64,000 bases of DNA from positions 15,670,001 to 15,734,000 of the forward strand of contig NC_045131.1 of NCBI RefSeq assembly GCF_007655135.1. The letters run 5' to 3'. The DNA is from Punica granatum. Taxonomy: Eukaryota > Streptophyta > Magnoliopsida > Myrtales > Lythraceae. How positions within the stretch are numbered: the first letter of the stretch is position 1; each line of letters opens with the position of its first letter. Below are positions 25,001 to 36,570 of this stretch, in pieces. The position numbers and the translations under genes were made by a program. The notes below the pieces were generated by a model. That model worked only from the letters and a program-made list of their open reading frames with translations. It searched no databases and was not told the DNA's origin.

Positions 25001-26800
25001 ATTACAGTTAATAGGTCCTTGTTTACACTAAATATCTGCACCTAGTGATAATTGTGGAGCTCGTTGGGCATGTGACGGATAAGATGGATTTTATGGGTAT
25101 AATTGGGCCCACAAGGCAGCACATTATTGATTGGTTTGGAAGAGCAAGTCCCATGCAAGGAGAATGGCCTATGACCGAAGCCCAAGATGAGACCTGATCC
25201 TAGCCCGCGGCATCACCTGATTTTGGACAGTCATGTGGAGATTGGAGGGCTCAAGTATGGAAGTTGTGGTAAGTTTCCAAGTACGGGTGGGAATGAATGT
25301 GAACGGCTCTACGATTGGCAAGGATTCTCTATTTCGAGGAACATCTCATATTATTTCTTCCATGAAAGAGTAGCCAAGTGAAAGAAGATTATGAATATAT
25401 TGGCCATGGACGTGTAATAATGGTCTTGCCGATTTCGAGGACTTTCCATGCATGAGGTAATTCTATAGTGATGGTAATGTGAAGATTATTACCTTGATTG
25501 GGAAGTTTGGGAAGACTATTAGAAAAGAGGATAATATATGATTGACTACGTGAAGCCCAAGACAATGAAAAGTTATCGCATGCAAAAGAAATATACATGA
25601 ATATGCAAATGGAAAGTGGAATATTTGCATGAATGCTCCGCTCCGAAAAGTGGAATATTTGCATGAATGCTCCGCTCCGAACGTGCATAGATCTAGTGAA
25701 TTTTCTTTCTTCGTCTTATCTTTATGTTAGGAATAATGGAGATTTATTCTCCAATTTTGTTAGGAATAAGTGGAGAGAATATCTCCAAATAGACAATAAT
25801 TTCTAGGATAGTCTTTATTTAGTTTCTTCTTATTAGACGCTTTCCGATTACGGTATCTTGGGCTCTATCCTAGGTCAAGCCTATATATACTGGTTCGGTA
25901 TTCATTTGTACCCCCTTCAACATAACTACACAACATGCATCTTTAATATATTTTTTTGTTCCTTTATCTTTTACTTTTCTTGTATCTTTATGTTTCTTAC
26001 ACCGCACTTTACATAACTACATTTTCCACACTTCAATACCATGCACCTCTAATTCCTACACAACGCCGATCATTCAGCACCTGTCCCTTCTACCCCTTTT
26101 CCAACTTCCGGGCAAGGAACGGACTTTTACCCAAGCTTAGTTTTTCGGACCTAGGTACGGTTTCTCTTGGCTTTGCGAGGTCGAGATCCACAGGCTACGA
26201 ATCTTCCGAGGTTCGTGGTTGCATTACACTTAGGATCAGCTTACGGGCTATCTATTCCACCGAGTCGAGAGTTCTAGCTTAAGGCTCACAACTTTCAACT
26301 TGCAAATAGCCGAGACACGCATCCAATCTCTTCATTAGAATTAAGACTTCCAGGCTGAGGCCAACATCTCTCAGAGGCCAGTATTAGTCACAGGCCAGCT
26401 CAGGTTGATGCCGGTATCTCTCACAGGCTGAGGCCGTGACCAATATCCTCAAGGGCGGCTTCCAGGCTGCCTTCCTACAAATATCGGGCCACTTAATCAC
26501 GCGCACACTTGGGAGGATCGAAGCGGCCTTACCCTCATGATCGCGGCATCATCAAAAGCTCATCATCATCAACACCCCGATCGACATCACCGTCACTATC
26601 TCAAAAACCCAGTTGCTGACTAAAACCTCTGGACCTCAGGGGCCATGACACTCTACGTTTTAGTACGATGAGGACAGTTGGTGGTTTCACCCTGCGCACT
26701 CTTGGGATAGTGCCTTAACACGTCTAGCAAACTTAGCACCGCCACGCGTTAGCCGGAGAGCGTAGCGCAATCTAAGCAAAACAATCATAAATTGAAATTT
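25000..26800 (+). mobile_element. LTR-like remnant with TATA box, boundaries unresolved
   Basis: At 25,700-25,930 an AT-rich stretch with repeated 'ttaggaataa(t/g)tggaga' words ends in a TATATATA tract (25,882-25,889) followed by 'ctggttcggtattcatttgta', the layout of a plant LTR U3/R junction. GC-richer, noncoding sequence follows (26,100-26,760). No TG...CA ends, target duplication or primer site could be fixed, so this is tentative. Confidence 0.3.
25609..25682. repeat. Short tandem duplication (about 37 bp x2)
   Basis: The words 'aaagtggaatatttgcatg' and 'aatgctccgctccgaa' occur twice back to back with no visible mismatch in the core, indicating a recent slippage or duplication event. 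Confidence 0.85.
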
Positions 26801-27367
26801 CTCAATATAAATTATTGAATCTTCTTATAAAAGAATTATATATGAGTCTCTTGTCCGGTTGATGAGAAGCAAGCAAATGGGGAACGGTTGATTCTTTCCA
26901 TTGCAACTGTCTGACAACACACACTGTCAATCTAATAATTAACCAACTAATTGAACTTCTCAAGAACATAAAGAAAAGTAGATTTTAAGTACAGACATAA
27001 AATCCCCACAGCACAAATATTTGGCATTATCTTTTACAATCCTCTTCCCATGCACATCTCTCTCTCTCGCTCTGTCTCTCTCTGTCAGAGACAGCCACAA
27101 AAATGGTATTATTCATCCCTAGATTTTCTGAGACTCCCATAAAGTTGTTCTTCCAGCTTTCCACTCCAATAAATAAATAAAAAAGGAGAATAAACAAATA
27201 AATAATTGATTAATTAATTAATCTCTATCATGGGTGGACCATTCTGTCCCATTTTAATTCTTCGGACAAACCAGTAAAACTCAGATCCAGCTAGTACTTT
27301 CAGTTGAAAAAGAGAAAGCTATGTAAACAAGAAAAGACCTCTATTCCTTGCTAAAAGCCGTCGATTT

Positions 27368-27403
27368 AGATGGAAGGAAAAGGAAGAAGTTTTCCTTCCA
27401 TCT
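27368..27403. other. Perfect 14-bp stem hairpin
   Basis: AGATGGAAGGAAAA is followed after an 8-base loop (ggaagaag) by its exact reverse complement. The purine/pyrimidine strand bias of the arms also makes it a possible H-DNA former. No terminator or microRNA role is supported; the stem is too short for a plant microRNA precursor. Confidence 0.6.
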
Positions 27404-27491
27404 CCTCAGTGAAACATTTCATTCCCCTTTATTTTACTTTTTTGTTTATTTTTATAATAAATTCATGAACATCTCTTATAATCAATGAAAA

Positions 27492-27866
27492 AATAAGGTG
27501 GTGTTTGGTAATGGCTTGAATTTAACTTCACTTCACTCTCTCTCTCTCTATATATATATAAAAGTGAGATTGTAATAATTGTTAGAAAAAATTATGTGTG
27601 ATAATTTCTTATTAAATTGAGAAAGAAGATAAAAAAAATAACGATTATGTTGTTGAATTGTGAAAAAAATAATGAATAATTGAGAGAATTTTAATATTAA
27701 AAATTAATTGTAATGTCAATTAAGAAAAATCATTTGAGAGAATTTATTATTATATTAAAAAGATAAAAAAGTAATAATTATGTTGTCGAATTTCGAGAAA
27801 AAATAAAGTTGAGTAAAGTGAAGATAAGTGAAGTAAATTATATTCCATAAAGAAACAAAGCATAAT
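27492..27866. mobile_element. Tourist/hAT-type MITE candidate
   Basis: The left end 'ggtggtgtttggtaatgg...tttaacttcacttcactc' pairs approximately with the reverse complement of the right end 'gagtaaagtgaagataagtgaagtaaattatattccataaag'. TAA flanks both sides, which would fit a PIF/Harbinger MITE. The interior is AT-rich and has an internal repeat ('attatgttgt(t/c)gaatt' twice). Terminal repeats are imperfect. Confidence 0.45.
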
Positions 27867-27876
27867 AAATGACCGA

Positions 27877-28022
27877 GGGGATTGGTGTAGTTGCACCCTC
27901 AACCTGAGACCAAATGATCTGAATTCAACCCATACAATTGAGACTTCCTGTATTTCTTTATTTTTCCATGCATTTTCAGGCTCATAGGACTTGTTTCTAA
28001 CTGGAAATAAAAAATAAAGAAA
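27877..28022 (+). mobile_element. SINE family 2, diverged copy
   Basis: A tRNA-like 5' part (gggattggtgtagttgcacc ... gatctgaattcaaccc) is followed by the family's T-rich middle (tatttctttatttttcc), a 'caggctcatagg' block and an A-rich tail. It matches the order of parts in the clearer copy at 53,620-53,780. Confidence 0.5.
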
Positions 28023-28649
28023 AATAATGGCCTCTAACATTTTTTAAATTTTCTGAATAATTGGGCTCATCCCATTGGCCAACAGTCTTTCACTGAAATC
28101 TCTGCTAAATGTGGCAGTATCTTTTGTCTAAGTCTTGAGGGATCTGAGGAGAAGGTCATCTTGTTGCAAATTTAGGGAAAAAGAGAGTTTGGTCCTCCTT
28201 CTGAAGTGAGATTTTTCTTTTTTTACGTTTGTTTCTTTGTTTGCTTGCACTAGAACCCTATAAACCCTAGCTATATGCCATTGGCCCATGCATGCATAGA
28301 GCAAGTATACTTATATATATGTATGTACACATGGACATACACAGACCATTTCAACCTGCGGCAGAAGATGAGCTGAACGTGTAATCAATCAATCAATCGG
28401 CCAAGATTTAATTAATGACCCACCTGGACCGAAAATTGATGCTTTGAAGTTGAGAAACCCCTTCACTGAATGACTGTTTAATTTATTATTGAGTAATCAA
28501 ATAAAGGGAGCTTATTTAAGATCTCAAGACAATCCACTCCTCTACGTAGTGAATCTTGGTTTTGGTACGGTCCTCGAAGTAATTAAAAACACATTCTGCT
28601 CCTAGGTTTCTTGTGAGTTGACAATTAATCTGTCTGAACACCACGATAC

Positions 28650-29314
28650 GGCTAATTTTGCTAGGGAAAAAAAAAATTCTAAACACCAAGCACAAAAGTT
28701 TTATTAGAAGGATGAAGTTGGTTAAGCCATGTGGTTACTACATGCTATTCTTTAGCACTCTTGATGCAAAAGAAGTTCTTAATGAAGGTTGTTGGTACGA
28801 ATGGTACCAAATGAAGGGAAAAAAAAAACGAGTAATTGAATTGGCATTCAGGGGGAAAAAAAGAGAGTAATTGAATTGGCGAACTAGTTGTTATCAGTCT
28901 TAATTCTGATGTTGAAGCATGAATTCAACTTCTCCAAAACGTTGTCTTTCACCGACTAAATATCAAACCATTTTGCTCGGGAATGTCGTGCGATGTTCTG
29001 TAAGTGCATGTCATTCATGTGCATTTTTCGTAAATCAAAAAATAATATTTCTGGCGTGAATCATTTGAAGATAACTGGTTACGAAAAATTTGATGGCTGC
29101 AAATATCATCTTTTTCGACAAGTTAACTATTGCTTATGAAAAATCATTATACTTAGATATATCTCTCAAGCATAAAGGAATTATCTAACCATCCATATTT
29201 AGTTTTTAGTAGCTTAAGCACTGTAATTTGTTGTGAGGTAAGCAATTGTTGTTTCAACCATTTTATTATAAGTCAAACAAACTTCCTCTAATGTGCTTTC
29301 TTACAGTAAGATAA
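28650..29314. other. Intergenic DNA, no gene
   Basis: A 70-codon lysine-rich open frame (28,658-28,870) has no recognisable domain. Nothing else is supported. Confidence 0.5.
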
Positions 29315-29323
29315 AAGTTTTGT

Positions 29324-29503
29324 TGGTTATGTCAAGCAGTTCAACACTTGTTCTGCTTAAGTAAAGTCTCGGGTTCGAGTTCTTTTGCAATGTAGAAAAT
29401 CACGTTGAGAGAGCTTTACCCCTTAGTGGGTCGACTCGGCTCTACTAGATAGTTAAGGCTCAATTGAACTTCTGAATAACATGGTTCACGCTGAAAAAAG
29501 AAG
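29324..29503 (+). mobile_element. SINE family 1, full copy with 9-bp target duplication
   Basis: About 180 bp: TGGTTATGTCAAGCAGTTC (tRNA A-box-like), then 'tcgggttcgagttc' (B-box-like), a body with 'gagagctttaccccttagtgg' and 'cgactcgg', and an A-rich end (ctgaaaaaagaag). It is flanked by AAGTTTTGT at 29,315-29,323 and 29,504-29,512. tRNA-like boxes, A-rich tail and target duplication together define a tRNA-derived SINE. Confidence 0.75.
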
Positions 29504-30165
29504 AAGTTTTGTCCGGTACTTTTCTGTTAGACGGGATCATTCTCTAGTGATTGATGGCTCGTGGCTCTATAATACATACTGGCCCAAAACGTACGAGATG
29601 AGAATTTACAGAAGTGCTGGATGGTTTCCATATAAGTAAACAAAAAATGCGAACTAAAAATACCAACATATTTTTTCAGTGTGTACCTTGATATTCGAAA
29701 GCCTAATGAGCTGCAATTAATCCAGTTCGAGCCATATCGATCTACTAAAAAATAAAACTCTCCTATCATGAAAATAGCAGCATGTTTTGGATCAGGTGGT
29801 TCAAGATCTCTTTCCTTCAAATAAAATCTTCAGTTTGAGTCTTGTGCTTGAAGACAATTGCAAGACTTTTACCCTTTAGTAGGTTGATCCATCTTAAATT
29901 TGGATTAGTAGGGTCCATATGACTTCTAATGATGCAGACTACAGAAACACAAAAAAAAAAAAAACGAAGTGAAAATTCAATTAGAGAAAAAGAAAACCTG
30001 AGAAAACCTTACAATATGACCATATAATAATGAAGGTCTTTTACAACTTCTACGTGTGTGGTCATGAGAGATTATGATCCCCGATTTGATTACAGTAGCT
30101 TCCTTGACGTCATGGATTATGCTGGCGTTTCATAGCAACAAAATCAGAGTTAAAGAATTAAAAGA

Positions 30166-30312
30166 GCGTATAGTGCAATAGCGCAAACTTTCGCTTTTTG
30201 ACCTAGAAATTACATATTTGATATCTAGTGGGACTACCCGTGTCCTTTTATTAGTTATTTAGGGTTTATCTTTCATTGTATCAGGTTTTGGACCTCCTTT
30301 ATAATTAAAAAA
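30166..30312 (+). mobile_element. SINE family 2 copy
   Basis: The head is tRNA-like (tatagtgcaatagcgc). The body has 'tagtgggactacccgtgtcc', 'tttattagttatttag' and 'ggttttggacctcctttataatt', ending in an A run. Flanks 'taaagaattaaaag' and 'taaagaagcaaaag' are a likely 14-bp target duplication with two mismatches. Confidence 0.65.
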
Positions 30313-30599
30313 AATAGAGATAAAGAAGCAAAAGGCTTGAATATCATAACATGAATTATAGAGAAAAGAAATATGTACTTGCAACACTTGGCCATTTATT
30401 CAGCATTGGTAGTAGCAGATTTTAGATGTTAATCCAATCCCTCTAGAATGGGATGCTTATAAAGTGACATCGTCTCACCATGATATAGGGGTTTTCCATC
30501 GTTGGATTCTCAAAATTGGATCCGATAGTGGAGAATGGTTAATTTCTGTTCATGTAGTCAATTTTAATACTACATTCTTAGTCTTTCTTTGCTTTTGGA

Positions 30600-32935
30600 T
30601 TACGGAGCCGAAACCCTGCACTCATAGTCAATTTTGATATTCGGTAAAAGAATATATGGTACTTCAATTCATTCTCTATGTACTAAATGCGCCACTCACA
30701 AAGTACCTTAATTATGTAACATTTTGTACTAGTAGGTGAAATGGTCTGTATACTGTTGAAATTTTCAAAATACCATATTATACCTATAGTTAATTTTAGT
30801 ATCATCTCAAGGAATGTATGGGATTTCAATTCATTTTTCTTGTAATAAATGCCATACTACTTGAAAGCTGTAATTATATAAAATTAGGTACTATTAGTTC
30901 GAAACGCAAGCACTACAATGAATTCTCAAAATATTATTTCAATAGAATTACTGCATCTATAGGCAATTTCATTACTTCGTGAAGGAAACTATGGTATTCT
31001 AATTGATTCTGTATATACTAAAAGCCCCACTATCAAAGTACTTTAATTATATATGATATTGTGCTATTAGTTTCAAAGGTTAGCACAATAATGAAAATTT
31101 CAAAATACCAAACCTTTGAGTAGAAATACTATACCTTTAGTCAAATTTTATAGTATTTGAAGGAATATATGGTACATCCATTCATTTTGCTTGTATTAAA
31201 TGCCACATTAATAAAGTACTATAATTAAATAAAATTTAGAACTATCAATTTAAAAAGCAAGTATAACAATGAATTTTCGAAGAACCAACCTTTTCAATAA
31301 TTTTAGTATTCTGTGAAGAAAACTGTGGTATTCCAATTCAATTCCTATGCTGTAAACACCCAATGAACAAAGTACTTTAATTATATAAAATTTAGTAATA
31401 TTAGTTTAAAGATCAGCACAACGAAGAATTTCAAAATGCCACTCTTTGAGTGGAAGTACTCTATCTATAACAATTTTTAGTTCCATCTGAAGGAATGTAT
31501 GAAACTCTAAATGTCACACTATTATCAACATTAGTTGGTTCAAGTAGTTCGGCGCTTGTTCTCCTTAAACAAGGTTGCATGTTCAAATATTATGAATAGA
31601 GAAAATTCATGCTGTGAGAGATTTATCACCTTAGTGGGCCGACCCAACTCGAACTGAATTGGTCGAGACCCGATAGACTTTCGAATACCAGCGTACACCG
31701 AAAAAGATGCTACACTATTAGTTTGGTTAGTACAATATAGAATTTCCAAAATACCACCCTTTGAGTAGAAGTACTACATTTATAATAAATTTTAGTACTA
31801 TATGAAGGAATGTGTGATACTCCAATTCTTTTTCCTTGTACTAAATGCTACACTATTAAGTACTGTAATTGTATAAAATTTAGTATTTCCAGTTTAAAAG
31901 GCAAGTGCAATAACGAATTTGCAAAGTACCAAGCCTTTTAATAGAAATACTGCACTCACAGTCAATTTTAGCATTCCATGAAGGAAACTATGACACTCAC
32001 TAATAAAGTACTATCTACTGAATACCCCACTAATAAAGTGCTTTAATTATATGAAATTCAGTACTATTAGTTTAACTAGTGAGTACAATAATGAATTTTG
32101 AATTTTCAAAATACTAGACATTTGAGTAAAAGTACTACACCCATAGTAAATTCTAGTATTATGTAAAGGAATGGATAATTCTCCAATTCATCTTCATTGT
32201 ACTAAGAGTCACACTAGCAAGGTGTTATAATTATATCAAATTTAATACTATCAGTTCAAAAGATTAGTACAATAATGAATTTTCAAAGTACCAAAGTTTT
32301 GAAGGAAGCATTGCACCTACAGTCAGTTTAAGTGTTACATGAAAGAATGTGTGGTACTCGAATTCATTCTCTCTATACTAAATGTCCGACTGACAAAGTA
32401 CTATAAATGTATAAAATTTAATATTATTAGTTAAAAAGGTCGTTACAAGAATGACTTTTCAATTTTCTAGGGCTTTGAAAAGAAGTACTGCACCAATAGT
32501 AGATCTTAATACTCCATGAAGGAATGTATGATATTCCAATTCTTTTCATTGTACTAAATGCTTGACTAACTAAGTAGTATAAATCTATAAAATTTAGTAT
32601 TATCAGTTCAAAAAGTCAGTACATGAGTGAGTATTCAAAGTATTAGGGTTTTGAATAGAAGTGCTTCATGATTAGTTGAGTTTATTATTCCATGAAAAAA
32701 TGTGGTGCTCTTATTCATTCTCTTCATACTAAATGAACAAACTAATGAATTGCTACAAATATAAAAAAATTAATACTATCAGGAGCAAATTTTCAATATA
32801 CTAGTGTTTTGAATACTGCACCAATACTACTGGAACTTAGTACAACGCGAAGGAGCATATGGTACTCCGTTTAATTTTTCTTGTACTAAATATTTGACAA
32901 ACGGAGTACTATAAATCTATAAAAATGGTAAGTAC
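30600..32935. repeat. Satellite-like array, ~175-bp unit, 13 diverged copies
   Basis: A unit containing 'tgaaggaa(t/a)(g/c)tatgg', 'ccaattcattct', 'tactaaatg', 'aaagtact', 'aattatataaaattta', 'tactattagtt' and 'gaattttcaaaatacca' repeats throughout. The 'aaggaa' marker falls at about 30,650, 30,809, 30,982, 31,160, 31,317, 31,491, 31,804, 31,981, 32,165, 32,341, 32,519, 32,695 and 32,850, mostly 156-185 bp apart. The 31,491-31,804 gap is widened by an inserted SINE. Units with 'gaaggaaact' alternate with 'gaaggaatg' units in the first half, suggesting a dimeric higher-order repeat. No coding. Confidence 0.85.
31535..31705 (+). mobile_element. SINE family 1 copy inserted in the 175-bp array
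   Basis: It starts TTGGTTCAAGTAGTTCGGCG and has 'ggttgcatgttcaaat' at the B-box position, 'gagatttatcaccttagtgg', 'cgacccaactcgaactgaa' and a 'caccgaaaaa' tail. Array sequence resumes at once on both sides, so the SINE is younger than the array. Confidence 0.75.
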
Positions 32936-34050
32936 AAAGCCTCCCACCCTATTTCAGAACAGATTTCGGACAATAGAGAACTTGGATATAGAGACTTCTA
33001 TACTTGTTTTAAAGAACTGCATTTTATAACGGAGACTTCTATAAGTTTTTATTTACAAAGAAATATAACTGAAGTACTAAAATTGAATGAAACTTCAGTA
33101 CTCTGATTTATATTTGTTTGTAGAGGAGGGGCTGGATGGATACCGACTTGAAGTTTCGGAATAGCCAATGAAGATTCCATGTCCCCGTGACATGGTGTCA
33201 TTATATAAAATCCCGTAAAAGGTAGCTAAGTGTTTTTGGTTCAGCTTGATTTTCAAATCATGGATTGTTATTCATTTATTTAATTTTTTTTGAAAGCGAA
33301 TCATCATTGGCCAATCATAATGAGACAGTGCCGTTACACATTGACCAATTGACTCATTCCGGTCAAAACAGTGGTTTGCACGACTATGACGTTTTTTGAA
33401 GGAAGGGCACTGGCTTAATAATCTTCGCTAGATGATCATAAAAACACACCTTTCCTATTTTAGAAAGAAAGAGAAGCGTAACCTGGGGAGACTCCAACAC
33501 ATAGCAATTTTGTGATAAAAACATATTGATTGCCCATTTCTAAGAAAGATATAATTATTCCTTTTGCTCTTTTTTTATCTGAAAAAATTGAAAGAACCTT
33601 GATGTAGTGGGTCTCCTTTTGCAACGCGCTTAAAGCAGGAAGGTACGTATAATCATACTGAAAATAATTTTATCATAAATTCGAAATAAACTATGTAAAT
33701 ATTGTATAAATTACTTCGAGTTTTGTATAATACGACTATTTCTAACGTGATTTTCACCAATATTCTTCCATATAATTTAAATAATCAAATATGTGAATAT
33801 ATTATGGTATTTGAGCATTAAACAAAGTCAAATGAATTAGAAATAAACATGGAGATATGGAGCACATAAATTAATATAAATCATGCTTGTATATAACTCT
33901 AATAACTTGTTGAGTAGAATATTATATAGATCTTTTTCACATATGTTAATAGAGTTATAAAGAACTTAAAAAAAAATTTCCAAAGGAAAGTTAGAGGGAC
34001 TTATATGAAATGGAAAATATTGAAGATATAAAAAATTGAACCAATAAAGG
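32936..34050. other. AT-rich intergenic DNA, no gene
   Basis: No ORF of note, no terminal inverted repeats and no tandem structure seen in this 1.1 kb. Confidence 0.5.
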
Positions 34051-34225
34051 TTGGTTCAAGCGGTTCAGCGCTTGTTTCCCTTAAATAAGATCTTGAATTC
34101 AAATTTTGTTAATGAAAAAAATTCTTGATTGTGAGAGTTTTACCCCTTAGTGGACGACTCGACTCGAATTAGATTAGTAAAAACTCGTTGAATTTCTGAT
34201 TATCAAAGCACACATTGAAAAAAAA
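34051..34225 (+). mobile_element. SINE family 1 copy
   Basis: It starts TTGGTTCAAGCGGTTCAGCG, then 'tcttgaattcaaatttt', 'gtgagagttttacccctta' and 'cgactcgactcgaat', and ends in an A run. The flanks 'ttgaaccaataa' and 'ttgaaccaaccaa' are a probable target duplication. Confidence 0.72.
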
Positions 34226-34229
34226 TTTG

Positions 34230-34800
34230 AACCAACCAATGATTTTTTTGTCAAAATATGTCAAGAAGGGTCACCACGAGAACACTGCTTATATTTAGAT
34301 AGATGTATAATCGTATTTATGCCCATAGCATATGCGCCTGTACATATACATACATATATATATATATATATATATCTTTCTTTACATATTGTCCCAAACC
34401 AGACAGTATATGTGAGATAAAATTACATTGGAAGACCTATAATGCAATGTTCCTCTTAAATAAGGCATCGGTTTTGAATTTGAATGAAGAAAATTCTTGA
34501 TTGAAACAGCTTTACCCTTTGGTGAGCTGACCCGACTTAATATGGATTAGACAAGGTCCATTGAGTTTCTAAATACTATGGTACATGCTGAGAAAACAAA
34601 TGGAAGCCGCCTATGATTTTTTGTTGTAATATGTCAAGGAGGGTCCCTACGGGAGCTATGCTTTAAGTATATAAATAGATAGGTTGATAATTGGATTTAT
34701 GCCTATGTCAAAAGCGCGCGCGCACATATATATATATTCTTTGCATATTGTCCCAAACCAGACATTATACGTGAGATAAAATTACTGTGAGACCTATAAG
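34230..34800. repeat. Tandem segmental duplication of a ~370-bp block
   Basis: The segment about 34,230-34,440 (tgtcaagaagggtc, gtatttatgcccat, TA run, attgtcccaaaccagac, gagataaaattac) is repeated at about 34,605-34,795 with moderate divergence. A 5'-truncated SINE family 1 copy (34,448-34,597) lies between, matching the SINE before the first copy, so the unit duplicated was SINE plus flank. A short third relic lies at 36,145-36,180. Confidence 0.7.
34448..34597 (+). mobile_element. SINE family 1 copy, 5'-truncated
   Basis: It matches the other copies from the B-box region onward (cttaaataaggcatcgg, aaaattcttgattg, ctttaccctttggtgagctg, tacatgctgagaaaa). Its 5' end is missing, consistent with the local tandem duplication. 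Confidence 0.65.
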
Positions 34801-36105
34801 TTTACTTGCATTACCGATCAAGTCCTCTAAATATCACTTTGGTTAAATCAATCCTAAAACGTTTTGTTCATTGTACATTTTTACTTCAGTTTACGACTGA
34901 GCATTAACTGAGTGATACGTGGACATAGTAGTGTGAAATATATTCCACGTGTCATTATAAAGAAAGTCTACATGAAATATATAAAAACAGTTCAAAGTTA
35001 CACGGGAAATTTTAGAAGTTTTCCCGAATTATCAACAAATCCTATAAGCTTCAATTTGGCTAAATAATCCTAAAACATTTAATACGCTATATTTGTTAAA
35101 TCGAGTATTGACATAACAATGACATGAAATAACTAGGAGTAAATATTATATTAATATTGATAAAAACTTTAAAATAAATAATTGATTTTTCTAAAGTGAA
35201 GAATACGAAGCCAAAGATGTCGAAGTTGAGCGAGTTTTTGGGAGCCTGCAGCCACTCGAACAAATGCAAACATGGGGTTTATGAGCCTTGGCTGAGCAAA
35301 CCTGGGGGTCCTTAAACCAATGGCTGATTTTGCCCAGCGGCCATCGAGCAAGGGGTTGCCAAGTCAGGGCTTGTGGACCCCACGGTTAGGTTTGTGAGCC
35401 CAAGGCAAACCCAACCATGGAGTTTGTGAGCTTGGGTGGCTAGGAAGCTTGAGCTACATGGAAAGCTCAGGCCCATCATAAGGCCCCCAAGTTAGATCTC
35501 AAATGACGAGGTCAGATATAGGTTCATTGAGGTTAAATCTAGTATCGCCAGCTCAAGAGCAGGAGGGAGCGGGTCATGGTGTCGACTGACATGTAACCGA
35601 TGGCTGGGTTTACCCAAATGAAAGCAGACTTGCCATAGCTCACTCAGCATTGGCGATCTTGGAAAGAAGACGAATATTTTCCTCTTATTCCCTTTTAGAA
35701 AGTAATTTTTTATTTTTATTTTTAATATTATTATAATAGTTATTCGCAGTTATTTCACGTCGTTATGTCCCTATCAGCACTTGGACTAAAATGTATAACG
35801 GATTAAATATTTAATGACTGATTTAGCCAACCTGAAATTGATAAGACTCGATTGATAATATGGGAAAACTTATAGGACTTCCACGTAATATTCACTTTAC
35901 TTTTATATATTCCACGTAGATATTTTAATGAAACGTGGGGAATATTTCACGATGTTATGTGCATTTCATTAGTCAATTGGATAACATTCAGTCACGATTT
36001 GAACTAAAAGTGTTTGACGAACTAAATGTTTTAGGGATGACTTAGTCAAAGTGAAAGTTTGAAGACTGGACAATGTGGATAAATTTATAGGACTTTTGCT
36101 GCGAT
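34786..36105. mobile_element. Long terminal-inverted-repeat element (MULE/fold-back type)
   Basis: The left arm from about 34,786 (cctataagtttact ... tcactttggttaaatcaatcctaaaac) is the approximate reverse complement of the right arm ending about 36,105 (gttttagggatgacttagtcaaagtga ... aaatttataggac). The arms are 150 bp or longer. The centre (35,180-35,680) is GC-richer with Gly/Pro-type words but no transposase. The length of about 1.3 kb and long arms suggest a non-autonomous Mutator-like or fold-back element. The target duplication was not identified. Confidence 0.55.
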
Positions 36106-36505
36106 TTTCTCATATATATATATATATATATATCTTTTTTTTATATATATATTGTCCCAATCCAGACATTATATATATGAGCAAAGGTATATTAGTATAC
36201 AACTTCAGTAGATATATGAATAAACAATTTACTACTTCGAACATGTAGAATAAGTATATTCACCTGGTAATAATACTGTATTAAAAATAAGCAGCATGTT
36301 CTGTTAATAAATAAAAAGGGTCACGAGGACCGGTAGATAAAACCTGACAAAGATAATTTCATATGCGAATGATGTGGAACCCTGAAAGTGATGTACCCAA
36401 TATTTTTGTATTTAGCTTCCATCATACCCACACCCCATTTCTCTTCCAAAATAATAATATTCCTCCTCTTCCCATTACATCTCTCTCTCTCTTTCTCCAC
36501 ATTAT

Positions 36506-36512
36506 TATATAA
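36506..36512 (+). promoter_or_regulatory. TATA box of the zinc-finger gene
   Basis: TATATAA lies 65 bp before the ATG at 36,571, just downstream of a CT-repeat tract (36,480-36,497). A short leader is implied. Confidence 0.45.
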
Positions 36513-36570
36513 CTTTTCATTGTTGTTCATCTCTTCCCAGTTCAGTTAGTCCCCCAAGAAGATTGAATGT

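Larger units (their letters stand above)
26800..28650. other. AT-rich intergenic DNA with microsatellites and small elements
   Basis: No gene is supported. CT-rich tracts occur at about 27,056-27,085 and 27,537-27,550, the latter followed by a TA run. A MITE-like element and a SINE, listed separately, account for much of 27.5-28.0 kb. A compact perfect hairpin lies at 27,368-27,403. Confidence 0.5.

Noticed and set aside
29324..29400. tRNA gene call from the A- and B-box-like words
   Set aside because: They do not fold into an intact cloverleaf by eye and belong to a dispersed repeat with an A-rich tail, so they are SINE heads.
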